A stretch of DNA of 64,000 bases from Pelagibacterium xiamenense (GTDB lineage: Bacteria; Pseudomonadota; Alphaproteobacteria; Rhizobiales; Devosiaceae), in NCBI RefSeq assembly GCF_021166475.1, contig NZ_JAJOYS010000003.1:372001-436000 (forward strand), written 5' to 3'. The position numbers and the translations under genes are program-made. Under the pieces are notes generated by a model. That model was not told the origin of the DNA. It did not search any database and saw nothing but the letters and a program-made list of their open reading frames with translations. Position 1 is the first letter of the stretch, and each line of letters begins with the position of its first letter. This document shows positions 47,650-57,661 of this stretch, in pieces.

Positions 47650-48234
47650 ATGAAGACTACCGTCGTTCTTGCCTTCTCGGCCTCGTTGATCGCGTTTCCG
47701 GCCGCCGGGCAGGACACCAAAGCGGTGACCAAGCTCTTCCAGACGACCTTCCAATCCTCCTGCTACGGCATTGAAGAGGATTTCGGGACGCTCTCGGAAA
47801 CCCGGTCGTGGGAACTCACCTGGCGCCACGACTACTCGGACACCGACAGCACCGCGACGCTCTACGAATTCTTTTGCGATTCCGGTGCGTACAACGCGAA
47901 CTACGTCTACTACCTCGTTGACGAGTACGACGGCGCCTTGCCCGTCGCCTTTGCGGTTCCCGAGTTCGATGTCGTTTACGAAGACGACGACTTCGAAGGT
48001 GACGTCCTCGATATCCCAATAACCGGCTACGGCGCCCGGCTCGTTCTGACCAACCCTCACTTCGACCCCGAGACCGAAACCATTACCAGTCACTCACTCT
48101 GGCGCGGTCTTGGCGACGCATCCTCGAGCGGCACCTGGGTGTTCGACGAGGGGCGCTTCAGGCTTGTCACCTATGACGTCGATCCGAGTTACGATGGCGA
48201 GATCAACCCCGAAAGGCTTGTCGATTTCGAGTAG
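47650..48234 (+). CDS. DUF1176-like secreted protein
   Basis: A 194-residue protein with a signal peptide (MKTTVVLAFSASLIAFPAAGQ) and an acidic, Tyr-rich mature domain. Near the C-terminus SLWRGLGDASSSGTWVFDEGRFRLVTYDVD matches the DUF1176 signature, in which a conserved Cys after GLGD is here replaced by Ala. Two Cys (SSCYGIEED and EFFCDSG) could pair. Function unknown, probably periplasmic. ATG 47650 directly begins the signal peptide; the longer frame covers the upstream hairpin. A strong ribosome site for the next gene begins right after its stop. Confidence 0.75.
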   Translation: MKTTVVLAFSASLIAFPAAGQDTKAVTKLFQTTFQSSCYGIEEDFGTLSETRSWELTWRHDYSDTDSTATLYEFFCDSGAYNANYVYYLVDEYDGALPVAFAVPEFDVVYEDDDFEGDVLDIPITGYGARLVLTNPHFDPETETITSHSLWRGLGDASSSGTWVFDEGRFRLVTYDVDPSYDGEINPERLVDFE

Positions 48235-48243
48235 GGAGGAGGA

Positions 48244-48666
48244 ATGGCCGAGCTCAAGACGCGCCCAACGGACCAGAGCGTCGCGGACTTTCTCAATGCG
48301 GTCGAGCCCGAACAAAGGCGCAAGGACGCCTGGACAATCCTTGAGATGATGGAGCGCCTGACCGGATCGAAGGCCCGCATGTGGGGATCTTCGATCGTGG
48401 GCTTTGGCAGCTACACTTACGTCAATACCACCAGGAAACCGGCGGAATGGCCGCTGATCGGATTCTCTCCGCGCAAGGCGAATCTCACGCTTTACATCAT
48501 GGCCGGTTTTTCCGCCTATGACGCTCTGATGGCCCGGCTCGGCAAGCACACGACCGGGAAATCCTGCCTCTACGTCAAACGCCTCTCGGACGTCGACCTC
48601 GACGTCCTCGAAGACCTGATCGTGCAGTCGATCGGCTATATGCGGGAAACCTACGAAACCCATTGA
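48244..48666 (+). CDS. DUF1801 domain protein
   Basis: A 140-residue soluble protein (MAELKTRPTDQSVADFLNAVEPEQRRKDAW) with the DUF1801/YdhG-like pattern MWGSSIVGFGSYTYVN, WPLIGFSPRKANLTLYIMAGF and CLYVKRLSDVDLDVLEDLI. The fold is related to frataxin/CyaY-like domains. The role is unknown in this family. It has an unusually strong Shine-Dalgarno (GGGAGGAGGA) immediately before the ATG and is 9 bp after the DUF1176-like gene, so the two are cotranscribed. Confidence 0.85.
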   Translation: MAELKTRPTDQSVADFLNAVEPEQRRKDAWTILEMMERLTGSKARMWGSSIVGFGSYTYVNTTRKPAEWPLIGFSPRKANLTLYIMAGFSAYDALMARLGKHTTGKSCLYVKRLSDVDLDVLEDLIVQSIGYMRETYETH

Positions 48667-48962
48667 GGGCGCAAAAGGAAAGAGACCGCAGTGCCGGGCG
48701 GACAACTGCGGCCTCCCCTAGATCAGGCTCCCGCTGCGCTGTTGAGGGCTTGGGGGACAACAACGGAAGCCTTTGGTCTGCCGGTGCATGGGCTCGTTTG
48801 CCGTGCCAGCAGACACCATTGATATCGGGAGCCAATGCGGCGGGATAAAGTCCCATCACCGAACTGTGATTTCGCTATCGGGTAGCGCGCCGTCCTTGCG
48901 CGAGCGCTTTTAAACTGTCATGGCTAGGGGTTAAACCAAAAGCAAGAACAAGGAAAATCTGT

Positions 48963-50441
48963 ATGAAGCTCGTTACGCCAGCGGCCCTGCCTCTCAAAGC
49001 CTTCACCGATCCGGTCCAGGCGTGGGAATATGCCTGCGAAATCTACGACCGCAATACGGCCTTCATTCAGGAGCATCTGCGCAATCTGACCAAGGGCATC
49101 GTTCCGCCGGGCAAGGTACGCGCGCACTACCCGAAGGTGCAGGTCACCTCGACGAGCTATCTGCAACAGGCGTCCTCGCGCGCCGCCTACGGCTTCCTCC
49201 ACAGCCCGGGTCTCTACCAGACCACGCTGACCCAGCCGCATCTCTTCAAGAAATACCTCATCGAGAATTTCGAGCTGATCCTCAAGAACCACTCGGTCGA
49301 GATCGAGATCGGCGAATCCGAAACCCCCATAGCGCTGCATTTCGCCGTGGACCCGACCGAGCGCGTCGAGGGTGACGTTCTGTTGGACCTCGGCGTGCCA
49401 CTGCGCGATCTTTTCGATGCGCCCGATCTTACACACATGGACGATGAGATCGCGAACGGAACCCTGATTCCGCCCGCCGGAGGTCCTTACCCGCTTGCCG
49501 CGTTCACCGCGCCCCGGGTCGACTATTCGCTGCAGCGGCTCAGCCACTACATGGCTTCGACACCCGAGCATTTCCAGAATTTCGTGATCTTCACGAACTA
49601 CCAGTTCTATATCGAGGAGTTCACCCGCCTCGCCCATCAATGGATGGAGGAAGGCCACGAGGGCTACGACTCCTTCGTCGAGCCGGGCAACGTGGTGACT
49701 CTCAACAAGCGTCTTGGCGGCGGCACCACGGGGACCCATCCAAGCCGGCAGTCCCAGATGCCCGCTTACCACCTCACGGCGCCGAGCGGCCGCGGCATAA
49801 CGATGATCAATATCGGCGTTGGCCCCTCCAACGCCAAGACTGCGACGGATCACATCGCCGTCCTGCGCCCGCACGCCTGGCTGATGCTCGGCCACTGCGC
49901 CGGCCTGCGCAACTCCCAGTCGCTCGGCGACTATGTGCTTGCGCACGCCTATGTCCGCGAGGACCACGTTCTCGACGACGACCTGCCCGTCACAGTGCCG
50001 ATCCCGGCGCTCGCCGAAGTCCAGCTCGCGCTCCAGGACGCCGTTGCCGAAATCACCCATCTCGAAGGACTTGAGACCAAGTCGATCATGCGCACGGGCA
50101 CGGTCTTCACCATCGACAATCGCAACTGGGAGCTGCGCGATCAGTCCGAGATCACCCGCCGGCTGTCCCAGTCCCGCGCCGTCGCGCTCGACATGGAAAG
50201 CGCGACCATCGCGGCCAACGGCTTCCGCTTCCGCGTCCCATACGGCACGCTTCTGTGCGTATCCGACAAACCGTTGCACGGCGAACTCAAGCTCCCCGGG
50301 ATGGCCTCGGATTTCTACCGCACCCAGGTCAACCGGCACCTCCTGATCGGCCTGAAGGCGATGGAAATCCTGCGCAACCAGCCAGTCGAACGGCTCCATT
50401 CGCGCAAGCTGCGCTCCTTCGCGGAAACCGCGTTCCAATAA
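48963..50441 (+). CDS. amn: AMP nucleosidase
   Basis: Hydrolyses AMP to adenine and ribose 5-phosphate, a purine-balance enzyme. The 492-residue length fits. The N-terminal AMP-regulatory domain (LTKGIVPPGKVRAHYPKVQVTSTSY) is followed by a PNP/UDP-phosphorylase-type catalytic domain: MINIGVGPSNAKTATDHIAVLRPHAWLMLGHCAGLR, and ALDMESATIAANGFRFRVPYGTLLCVSDKPLHGELKLPG with the catalytic acid region. Its stop is followed at once by the hairpin at 50447-50468. Confidence 0.95.
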   Translation: MKLVTPAALPLKAFTDPVQAWEYACEIYDRNTAFIQEHLRNLTKGIVPPGKVRAHYPKVQVTSTSYLQQASSRAAYGFLHSPGLYQTTLTQPHLFKKYLIENFELILKNHSVEIEIGESETPIALHFAVDPTERVEGDVLLDLGVPLRDLFDAPDLTHMDDEIANGTLIPPAGGPYPLAAFTAPRVDYSLQRLSHYMASTPEHFQNFVIFTNYQFYIEEFTRLAHQWMEEGHEGYDSFVEPGNVVTLNKRLGGGTTGTHPSRQSQMPAYHLTAPSGRGITMINIGVGPSNAKTATDHIAVLRPHAWLMLGHCAGLRNSQSLGDYVLAHAYVREDHVLDDDLPVTVPIPALAEVQLALQDAVAEITHLEGLETKSIMRTGTVFTIDNRNWELRDQSEITRRLSQSRAVALDMESATIAANGFRFRVPYGTLLCVSDKPLHGELKLPGMASDFYRTQVNRHLLIGLKAMEILRNQPVERLHSRKLRSFAETAFQ

Positions 50442-50443
50442 CG

Positions 50444-50468
50444 AAAAAGGGCGCCAACCGGCGCCCTT
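50444..50468 (-). terminator. Terminator of maeB (possibly bidirectional)
   Basis: AAGGGCGCC (50447-50455) pairs with GGCGCCCTT (50460-50468) around AACC. On the minus strand the stem is followed by a T-run, which suits the maeB transcript ending at 50492. The plus-strand side lacks a good T-run but the stem may also slow amn transcription. Confidence 0.8.
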
Positions 50469-50491
50469 CTCTCTCTGTCTTTTCGCTGCCC

Positions 50492-52774
50492 TCAGGCGTC
50501 GTAGTCGAGCGCTTCGTTGACGGTAATCGCCGTCATGTTGACGATGCCGCGGCTGGTCACCGACGGCGCCAGGATATGCGCCGGGCTGGCCGTGCCCATC
50601 AGAATCGGCCCGACCGCAAGCGCGTTGTTCATTTCCTTGAGCAGCGTCATCGAAAGGTTCGCACTTTCAAGGTTCGGGAACAGCAGAAGATTGGCCTCGC
50701 CCTTGAGCACTGAATCCGGCACATAGCGCTCGCGCAAAACCTGATTGAGCGCCAGGTCGCCCTGCATTTCGCCCTCGACCACCATGTCCGGAGCCGCATC
50801 CTTGAGCATCTGATAGGCCTTCTTCATCTTCTCGGCCGTCTCGCCCTCGCGCGAACCGAAGTTCGAATAGCTCAAGAGCGCAGCCCGGGCCTCGAGATGG
50901 AAGCGTTTGAGGTGATCGCGTGCCTGCAGTCCGATCGAGACGATCTCCTCGGCTGTCGGATCCATGCTCACATAGGTGTCCGAAAGGAAGAACACGCCCC
51001 GCGGCATGATGAGCATGGAAAGCGCGGAGACGTCGTTGGCGCCATCGGCCAGCCCGATCACCGACTTGATATCGCGCACATGCTTGATGTAGCGCCCCTC
51101 GAGCCCGCAGATGAGCCCGTCCGCCTCCCCGCGCTTGACGGCGAGCGCGCCGATTACCGTCGTGTTGGTACGTACGATGGTACGCGCCGTATCCGGCGTC
51201 ACACCGTTGCGCCCGACCAGCGAATGGAACAGCGACACATACTCGCGATAGCGCGGATCGTCCTCGGGGTTGATGACCTCGAAATCCTTGCCCGGCGTCA
51301 GAGACAGCCCGAACCGCTCGATGCGCTGCTCGATGACATAGGGACGCCCGATGAGGATCGGTGACGCAATCCCCTCTTCGAGGATGACCTGCGTTGCGCG
51401 CAACACGCGTTCGTCCTCGCCGTCGGCGAAAGCAATGCGCTTGCCCGCCCCCTTCGCGCGCTCGATCATGGGCTTCATCACCATGCCGGAGCGGAAGACG
51501 AACTGGTTGAGGCTGTCCTTGTAGGCGTCGAAATCGGTGATCGGCCGCTGGGCAACCCCCGAGTCCATTGCCGCTTTGGCGACGGCCGGCGCGATCCTGA
51601 GGATCAGGCGTTGGTCGAAGGGGTTGGGAATGAGGTAGTCCCGCCCGAAGGTTGACGCGCCGCTCGTCGTCGCTTCGAGCACCGGCTCGTGCGCGAGCTG
51701 CGCAATCGCGTGCGCGGCGGCGGCCTTCATCTCCTCATTGATCTCCGTCGCCCCGACATCGAGCGCGCCGCGGAAGATGAAGGGGAAACACAGGACGTTG
51801 TTGACCTGGTTGGGGTAATCCGACCGGCCCGTACAGATCATCGCATCCGGCCGTGCCGCGATGGCCACCTCCGGCATGATCTCGGGTACGGGATTGGAGA
51901 GCGCGAGGATCAGCGGGTCCTTCGCCATGTCCTTGAGCATTTCGGCCTTGAGCGCGCCGGCCGCCGAGAGCCCCAGGAAGATGTCGGCGCCGTCCATGAC
52001 CTCGGCGAGCGTCGTCTTGTCGCTGTCCTGCGCGAATGCCCCGCGCCAGCGGTCGACGCTGTTGTCGCGGCTCGTTGTCACCAGCCCTTCCCGGTCGGCC
52101 ACCCAGATGTTTTCGCGCTTGGCGCCCACGGCCATCAACATGTTGAGGCACGCGATTGCCGCCGCCCCGGCGCCCGAAGTACAGATCTTGACCTTGGCGA
52201 TATCCTTCTTGGCGATCTTGAGCCCGTTGAGCACCGCCGCCGCAACGATGATCGCCGTACCGTGCTGATCGTCGTGAAAGACCGGAATCGGCATGCGCTC
52301 CTTGAGAGCCTCTTCGATCTCGAAGCAGTCCGGCGCCTTGATGTCCTCGAGATTGATCCCCCCGAAGGACGGCCACATGGGCGCGACCGTCTCGATGAAC
52401 TTCTTGGGGTCCTGCTCGTCGATCTCGATATCGATGGAGTCGATGCCGGCGAACTTCTTGAAGAGCACCGCCTTGCCTTCCATCACCGGCTTTGACGCCA
52501 GCGCCCCGATATTGCCCAGCCCCAGCACGGCAGTACCGTTGGAGATGACCGCAACGAGATTGGCCCGCGAGGTATAGCGCGCTGCCGCTTCCGGGTTCTC
52601 CGCGATTTCCTCGCACGGCGCCGCGACACCTGGCGAATAGGCAAGCGCGAGATCGCGCTGGTTGGCCAACGGCTTGGTCGGTGTGATCTCGACCTTGCCG
52701 GGCTTGGGGTAATTGTGGAAATGCAGCGCGGCGTCTCTCAGCGCCTTTTGCGCGTCACGCGGTTCGTCAGTCAT
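50492..52774 (-). CDS. maeB: NADP-dependent malic enzyme with phosphotransacetylase-like domain
   Basis: Decarboxylates malate to pyruvate with NADPH formation. The 760-residue multidomain form is typical of proteobacteria. The N-terminal malic domain has [45 protein letters not shown] and [16 protein letters not shown]; the NAD(P)-binding domain has [14 protein letters not shown]. From about residue 430 a PTA-like domain follows ([30 protein letters not shown]), probably regulatory. ATG 52774 ([10 protein letters not shown]) has GGAG six bases upstream. It is transcribed alone. Confidence 0.96.
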   Translation of the reverse strand: MTDEPRDAQKALRDAALHFHNYPKPGKVEITPTKPLANQRDLALAYSPGVAAPCEEIAENPEAAARYTSRANLVAVISNGTAVLGLGNIGALASKPVMEGKAVLFKKFAGIDSIDIEIDEQDPKKFIETVAPMWPSFGGINLEDIKAPDCFEIEEALKERMPIPVFHDDQHGTAIIVAAAVLNGLKIAKKDIAKVKICTSGAGAAAIACLNMLMAVGAKRENIWVADREGLVTTSRDNSVDRWRGAFAQDSDKTTLAEVMDGADIFLGLSAAGALKAEMLKDMAKDPLILALSNPVPEIMPEVAIAARPDAMICTGRSDYPNQVNNVLCFPFIFRGALDVGATEINEEMKAAAAHAIAQLAHEPVLEATTSGASTFGRDYLIPNPFDQRLILRIAPAVAKAAMDSGVAQRPITDFDAYKDSLNQFVFRSGMVMKPMIERAKGAGKRIAFADGEDERVLRATQVILEEGIASPILIGRPYVIEQRIERFGLSLTPGKDFEVINPEDDPRYREYVSLFHSLVGRNGVTPDTARTIVRTNTTVIGALAVKRGEADGLICGLEGRYIKHVRDIKSVIGLADGANDVSALSMLIMPRGVFFLSDTYVSMDPTAEEIVSIGLQARDHLKRFHLEARAALLSYSNFGSREGETAEKMKKAYQMLKDAAPDMVVEGEMQGDLALNQVLRERYVPDSVLKGEANLLLFPNLESANLSMTLLKEMNNALAVGPILMGTASPAHILAPSVTSRGIVNMTAITVNEALDYDA

Positions 52775-52879
52775 GCCGTCTCCTCGGAAAACCGGAGACT
52801 TAGGTGCCACCAAACGCGCAAAAAGGGAAGGCTGTTTGCCCTAACTTTTCGTCCAATAGACGCAGGACGTACTGCCTGG

Positions 52880-54502
52880 TTATGCGGCGATATCCGCGCC
52901 GAGATTCGACAACTTTTCCTCGGGCCGCAGCGCGTCCGCAAGCGTCCGGAACGCCGAGAGCTTCATCGGCGGCGCAAAGAGGTACCCCTGCGCCAGGCTG
53001 ACATCCTTGGCGCGCAGGTAAAGCGCTTGATCCTGCGTTTCGACGCCCTCGGCGATGATCTCGATATCCATGTCCCTGGCCATCGAGATGAGCCCGTCGA
53101 TAACGGGCACCGGCGTACTGGCGTCCTTGATCATGTCGACGAAGATCTTGTCGATCTTGATGATGTCGATCCCCAGCGTCTGCAGATACGCAAGATTCGA
53201 ATGCCCCGTCCCCGCATCGTCCATCGCAATGCGTACGCCCAGCTTGTGCATGGACGATATGATACGGTTGGCTGCCACCCGGTCGTCGAGCGGCCGGCGC
53301 TCGGTGATCTCGAAAACCAATTGCCGGTATTCGATCCCGCTGCCCTCGAAAATCGAATGGATGTCTTCGACGATCGACCCGTCGCGGAAATGCCCCTCGA
53401 AGAGATTGATGGAAACCTTGAAGTCCTTCACGTCGCGGCACAGGTCCTCAAGGTCCACCCGCACCTGCTCCATAAGGCTCAGCGTCATGGGAATGGCCAG
53501 TCCGGACATCTCGGCGTAGTCGATAAACGCGCCCGGAGGCACCACTTCGCCATTGCGTTTGACCCAACGGATGAGCACCTCGCAGCCGACGAGCCTTCCC
53601 GTTCTCAGGTTGATGACCGGCTGGTAGTAGGGCTTCATTTCGCCCGCAAGAATCGCGCGTTCGAGATCGAACGACGGCAAGCTCGACCGCCGCACGAAAT
53701 GCAGCGCCATAACGAGGATCATGACCCCTACGAGACACGCCACGATCGTGAACGCGAGATCAAGTTGGGCATAGCCGGGCCGCAGGCTCTCAAAGGACGC
53801 GGCCGCTTCCGCCTTGATCGGAATTTCCCCGGCAAACGATCGGGCGAGCAGATAGTCCTGCCGGCCGTCTGCCCCCTCAACGCCCGCATCCCCCCGCGAA
53901 AGGATCGGCGTGCCGCTGGTTAGGGAAAGTTGCAGGTAATTGAGGCCATCAAAGAGCGTGCCGCTTTCCAGCGACAGGATCGGCGCCGCCACGACGAGCG
54001 CGGACACCATGCGTTGCTCCCCAAATGACTGCGTGACCTTGAGCAGCGGCCGCGGAAAATCCGCAATCTGCACCACGCTGAGCATCTCTGTATGCCCGGG
54101 AATGTTCAGGCTCTCCGACAGCACGCGATATTCGACCGTCGTGTCGTAGGCCGCGCAATACTGAACCCCGTCCCGGTTCTCGACCATCACCTGCTTGAGA
54201 TAGAGATTTCCGATCAATTCGGCGTTGACGTTCGCGAAAAATGTCGGAGTGCACAGCGACGGGCTGGCCGCAAGGATGCGGCGCAGGGACTGGATTGCGT
54301 CGTGAACCGCTGCCTGGCTGTCCTGCGTAATGGCATCAACGCGCGTCTGCAGCGCGCTCGTTTCCCGCGCCCGGACATAGGTGTCGAGCATCCCGTCCAC
54401 CGCAAGGACGGGAATGAAGGCCGCGAATGCAGCCAGCACCAGTAAAATCGTGGGCATACGAATGCGCAAAGGACGGCCAGCCCCGGTTAGCAGTTTTCGC
54501 AC
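52880..54502 (-). CDS. CSS-domain EAL cyclic-di-GMP phosphodiesterase
   Basis: Membrane c-di-GMP phosphodiesterase. An N-terminal helix (MPTILLVLAAFAAFIPVLAV) leads to a periplasmic CSS-type sensor with two cysteines (SPSLCTP and QYCAAY). A second helix (FTIVACLVGVMILVMALHFV) precedes the cytoplasmic EAL domain: CEVLIRW, SINLFEGHF, FEITERR, MDDAGTGHSNLAYL, IIKIDKIFVD and AEGVETQDQ. The catalytic residues look present, so it should cleave c-di-GMP to pGpG. The periplasmic motif is CAA rather than CSS. The start is uncertain: GTG 54502 or ATG 54457, because the frame extends antisense-free into the 3' end of aspS. Confidence 0.88.
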   Translation of the reverse strand: MRKLLTGAGRPLRIRMPTILLVLAAFAAFIPVLAVDGMLDTYVRARETSALQTRVDAITQDSQAAVHDAIQSLRRILAASPSLCTPTFFANVNAELIGNLYLKQVMVENRDGVQYCAAYDTTVEYRVLSESLNIPGHTEMLSVVQIADFPRPLLKVTQSFGEQRMVSALVVAAPILSLESGTLFDGLNYLQLSLTSGTPILSRGDAGVEGADGRQDYLLARSFAGEIPIKAEAAASFESLRPGYAQLDLAFTIVACLVGVMILVMALHFVRRSSLPSFDLERAILAGEMKPYYQPVINLRTGRLVGCEVLIRWVKRNGEVVPPGAFIDYAEMSGLAIPMTLSLMEQVRVDLEDLCRDVKDFKVSINLFEGHFRDGSIVEDIHSIFEGSGIEYRQLVFEITERRPLDDRVAANRIISSMHKLGVRIAMDDAGTGHSNLAYLQTLGIDIIKIDKIFVDMIKDASTPVPVIDGLISMARDMDIEIIAEGVETQDQALYLRAKDVSLAQGYLFAPPMKLSAFRTLADALRPEEKLSNLGADIAA

Positions 54503-54557
54503 AATGCTAACCGGCAAGCGTTTACCGGGCTTTAACGCTGATGGCAGACGCCGGTAC

Positions 54558-56345
54558 TCAAGCTTGTTTTTTGGCCTCAGCCGGCAGGTTGACCCGCAGA
54601 TGCAGTTCACGCAACTGCCGCGCCGAGGCTTCGCTCGGGGCACCGAGCAACAAATCCTCGCCCTGCTGATTCATCGGGAATGCGGTGACCTCGCGCAGGT
54701 TATGCTCGTGGCACAATAGCATGACGATTCGGTCGACGCCCGGAGCGATACCACCGTGCGGCGGCGCACCATACTGCAGCGCGCGATACATGCCGCCGAA
54801 CTGCTGTTCGAGGATCTCCTCGCCATACCCCGCGATGCCGAATGCCTTGCGCATGATATCGGGCCGATGGTTACGAATGGCGCCGGAAGAGAGTTCATAG
54901 CCGTTGCAGACGACGTCGTACTGGTACGCCTTGATCGTAAGCGGGTCCTCGTTCTCGAGCGCGTCGAGTTCGCCCTGCGGCATGGAGAATGGATTGTGCG
55001 AAAAGTCGACCCGCTTTTCCTCCTCGTTCCATTCGAACATGGGGAAGTCGACGATCCAGCAGAAGGCAAATTGCTCGACGTCGAGCAATTCGAGTTCCGT
55101 GCCCACACGCGTGCGCGCAGACCCGGCGAAGGCGTAGAATTTCGCGGGCACGCCGCACACGAAGAAGACCGCATCGCCATCCCCGAGCCCGAGCTGTTCC
55201 CGTATCGCGGCGGTCCGTTCCTCGCCGATGTTCTTGGCAATCGGCCCCGAGCCCTGCCCGTCCTTGAAGAAGATGTAGCCGAGCCCCGGTTGTCCTTCGC
55301 CCTGCGCCCAGGCATTCATCCTGTCGCAGAACGCGCGCGAGCCACCCGTCGGCGCCGGGATTGCCCAGACCTCGACCTTGGGATCGTTCGCGATCTGACC
55401 GGCGAAGACCTTGAATCCGGAATCGCGGAAGTGCTCGGTGACATCCTGCATTTCGATCGGGTTGCGAAGGTCGGGCTTGTCCGAGCCGTATTTGCGGATA
55501 GCCTCGGCATAGGGGATGCGCGGGAACTTCTCGGTGACGCGCCAACCGTCGGCGAACTCCTCAAACACCCCGCGCAGCACGGGTTCGACGGCCTGGAAGA
55601 CGTCTTCCTGAGTGACGAAGCTCATCTCGATATCGAGCTGAGTGAATTCGCCGGCCCGGTCGTGCCGCGCGTCTTCGTCTCGGAAGCACTGGGCGATCTG
55701 GAAGTACCGGTCGAACCCGGCAACCATCATCATCTGCTTGAATTGCTGGGGCGCCTGCGGCAGAGCGTAGAACTTGCCCGGATGGAGGCGTGAAGGTACG
55801 AGGAAATCGCGCGCGCCTTCAGGGCTCGACGCAGTCAGGATCGGCGTCTGATATTCGGTGAAGCCCTGCTCTACCATACGCCGGCGCAGCGACGAGATCA
55901 CCTTCGAGCGCACCACGATGTTGCGGTGCAGCCGTTCGCGGCGCAGGTCCAGGAAACGGTATTTGAGCCGAGTCTCCTCAGGATACTCCTGATCCCCAAA
56001 AACCGGCATGGGCAATTCGCCCGCGGTGCCGAGCACTTCAATCTCGCGGATAAACACCTCGACCGCCCCCGTCGGCAGGTTCGGGTTCACCGTATCGGGG
56101 GTCCGTGCCTTGACCTCGCCGTCAACCCGCACCACCCATTCGGCGCGTAGCGTTTCGGCGAGCGCGAAAGCAGGAGAATCGGGGTCCACCACGCATTGGG
56201 TGATCCCGTAGTGGTCGCGCAGATCGATGAACAGCAGCCCGCCATGGTCGCGGATACGGTGCACCCAGCCCGACAGGCGCGCATTGCTCCCCACATCGGC
56301 TGCTTTGAGTTGGGCGCAAGTGTGCGAACGATAGCGATGCGTCAT
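54558..56345 (-). CDS. aspS: Aspartyl-tRNA synthetase
   Basis: Class IIb synthetase, bacterial type, 595 residues. The N-terminal OB fold ([29 protein letters not shown]) is followed by class II motif 2 ([23 protein letters not shown]). The inserted GAD domain lies between motifs 2 and 3, and motif 3 is [17 protein letters not shown] 56345 ([13 protein letters not shown]) is preceded by GGAAAG; the frame to 56393 is unlikely. Whether it is discriminating for Asp only cannot be told without the gatCAB context. It lies upstream of the EAL gene on the same strand and divergent from rnd. Confidence 0.96.
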   Translation of the reverse strand: MTHRYRSHTCAQLKAADVGSNARLSGWVHRIRDHGGLLFIDLRDHYGITQCVVDPDSPAFALAETLRAEWVVRVDGEVKARTPDTVNPNLPTGAVEVFIREIEVLGTAGELPMPVFGDQEYPEETRLKYRFLDLRRERLHRNIVVRSKVISSLRRRMVEQGFTEYQTPILTASSPEGARDFLVPSRLHPGKFYALPQAPQQFKQMMMVAGFDRYFQIAQCFRDEDARHDRAGEFTQLDIEMSFVTQEDVFQAVEPVLRGVFEEFADGWRVTEKFPRIPYAEAIRKYGSDKPDLRNPIEMQDVTEHFRDSGFKVFAGQIANDPKVEVWAIPAPTGGSRAFCDRMNAWAQGEGQPGLGYIFFKDGQGSGPIAKNIGEERTAAIREQLGLGDGDAVFFVCGVPAKFYAFAGSARTRVGTELELLDVEQFAFCWIVDFPMFEWNEEEKRVDFSHNPFSMPQGELDALENEDPLTIKAYQYDVVCNGYELSSGAIRNHRPDIMRKAFGIAGYGEEILEQQFGGMYRALQYGAPPHGGIAPGVDRIVMLLCHEHNLREVTAFPMNQQGEDLLLGAPSEASARQLRELHLRVNLPAEAKKQA

Positions 56346-56497
56346 CGGAGTCTTTCCAGAACGGAGTGGGGAATTCGCGGGCGAAAAGCGCATGACGCGC
56401 CCGAAATGTCAAGCATACTGATCGCTTGGAACTATGCGTGGCGCGCCCAACCTGTTAACACCGCCATGATACATTTTGAATCGGATTTAGTTTTGTA

Positions 56498-57655
56498 ATG
56501 CAGGTCATCACATCGACGCGGGCGCTCGAGGCGTTCTGCAAGGATGCTGCCGGATACGATTTCGTCACCGTAGACACCGAATTCCTCCGCGAAACCACCT
56601 ATTGGCCCAAGCTGTGCCTGATTCAGGCAGCGACACCGGACCGCGCGGTCATCATCGACCCGCTGGCCGACGGCATCGATCTTGCCCCGTTCGCCGAACT
56701 GCTGGCCAACAGCCTCGTCACCAAGGTTTTCCACGCCGCTCGGCAGGATATCGAAATCTTCGTCAAACTGTTCGGCGCCGTGCCCCACCCGATCTTCGAT
56801 ACCCAGATCGCCGCCAGCGTCTGCGGCCACGGCGACTCGGTTTCCTACGACAATCTCGTCCGCGCCGTCGTCGGCACCCAGATCGACAAGAGCTCGCGCT
56901 TCACCGACTGGGCCGCGCGTCCGCTCTCGGAAAAGCAGCTCACCTACGCGCTCGCCGACGTCACCCATCTGCGCGACATCTATGCCCAACTGCGCGACGA
57001 GATCAAAAAGACTCGCCGCAGCAGTTGGGTCGAAGACGAGATGGCGGTGCTTGAAAGCCTCTCGACCTATATCGTCGAGCCCGCCGACGCCTGGAAGCGC
57101 TTGAAACTCAAGGTCAGCAAGCCTCGCGACCTCGCCGCCATGCAGGCCATCGCCGCCTGGCGCGAACAGCGCGCCCAGAACAATGACCAGCCGCGCAGCC
57201 GCGTCCTCAAGGACGATGCGATCTACGAGCTGGCCCAGCAGCGTCCCACTTCGCCCGAAGCCTTCGACAAGCTCCGCGCCGTGCCGCGCGGCTTCGGCAA
57301 ATCGTCGGCCGGAAGCGACCTGATCGCCGTGATCAAGGAAGTCGAGGCACGCGACAAGTCGCAACTGCCCGTCGTCCCCCAGCGCCCTAGGGGTCCGTCA
57401 CCCAAGGGCGCGATCGGCGACCTTCTGCGCGTGCTTTTGAAAGCGGTCGCCGACCGGAACGGCGTCGCGACCCGGATCATCGCCAATTCCGAGGACATTG
57501 ACGCCATCGTGCTCGACGATGATGCCGATGTACCCGCGCTCAAGGGGTGGCGCCGCAAGCTCTTCGGGGAAAAGGCACTGGCGATCAAGCACGGCCGCCT
57601 CGCGCTGGCAGCCACGCGCAAAGGCATTGTCGAGATTGAAATCGAGGCGGATTGA
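56498..57655 (+). CDS. rnd: Ribonuclease D
   Basis: 3'-5' exoribonuclease trimming tRNA precursors. The 385-residue protein has DEDD exonuclease motifs: FVTVDTEFLRETTYWP (DxE), KVFHAARQDIEIF (Asp), and LTYALADVTHLRDIYAQL (YxxxD). An HRDC-type RNA-binding domain (AAMQAIAAWREQRAQNNDQPRSRVLKDDAIYELA) and a C-terminal helical extension follow. Its start is 152 bp from the divergent aspS start, and it converges with ppx with 6 bp between stops. Confidence 0.95.
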   Translation: MQVITSTRALEAFCKDAAGYDFVTVDTEFLRETTYWPKLCLIQAATPDRAVIIDPLADGIDLAPFAELLANSLVTKVFHAARQDIEIFVKLFGAVPHPIFDTQIAASVCGHGDSVSYDNLVRAVVGTQIDKSSRFTDWAARPLSEKQLTYALADVTHLRDIYAQLRDEIKKTRRSSWVEDEMAVLESLSTYIVEPADAWKRLKLKVSKPRDLAAMQAIAAWREQRAQNNDQPRSRVLKDDAIYELAQQRPTSPEAFDKLRAVPRGFGKSSAGSDLIAVIKEVEARDKSQLPVVPQRPRGPSPKGAIGDLLRVLLKAVADRNGVATRIIANSEDIDAIVLDDDADVPALKGWRRKLFGEKALAIKHGRLALAATRKGIVEIEIEAD

Positions 57656-57661
57656 TCCGAC

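Noticed and set aside
48667-48962. Possible small gene or RNA upstream of amn
   Set aside because: Only a 7-bp inverted repeat (CCGCAGT...ACTGCGG, 48686-48711) was seen, without a T-run; no convincing coding frame.
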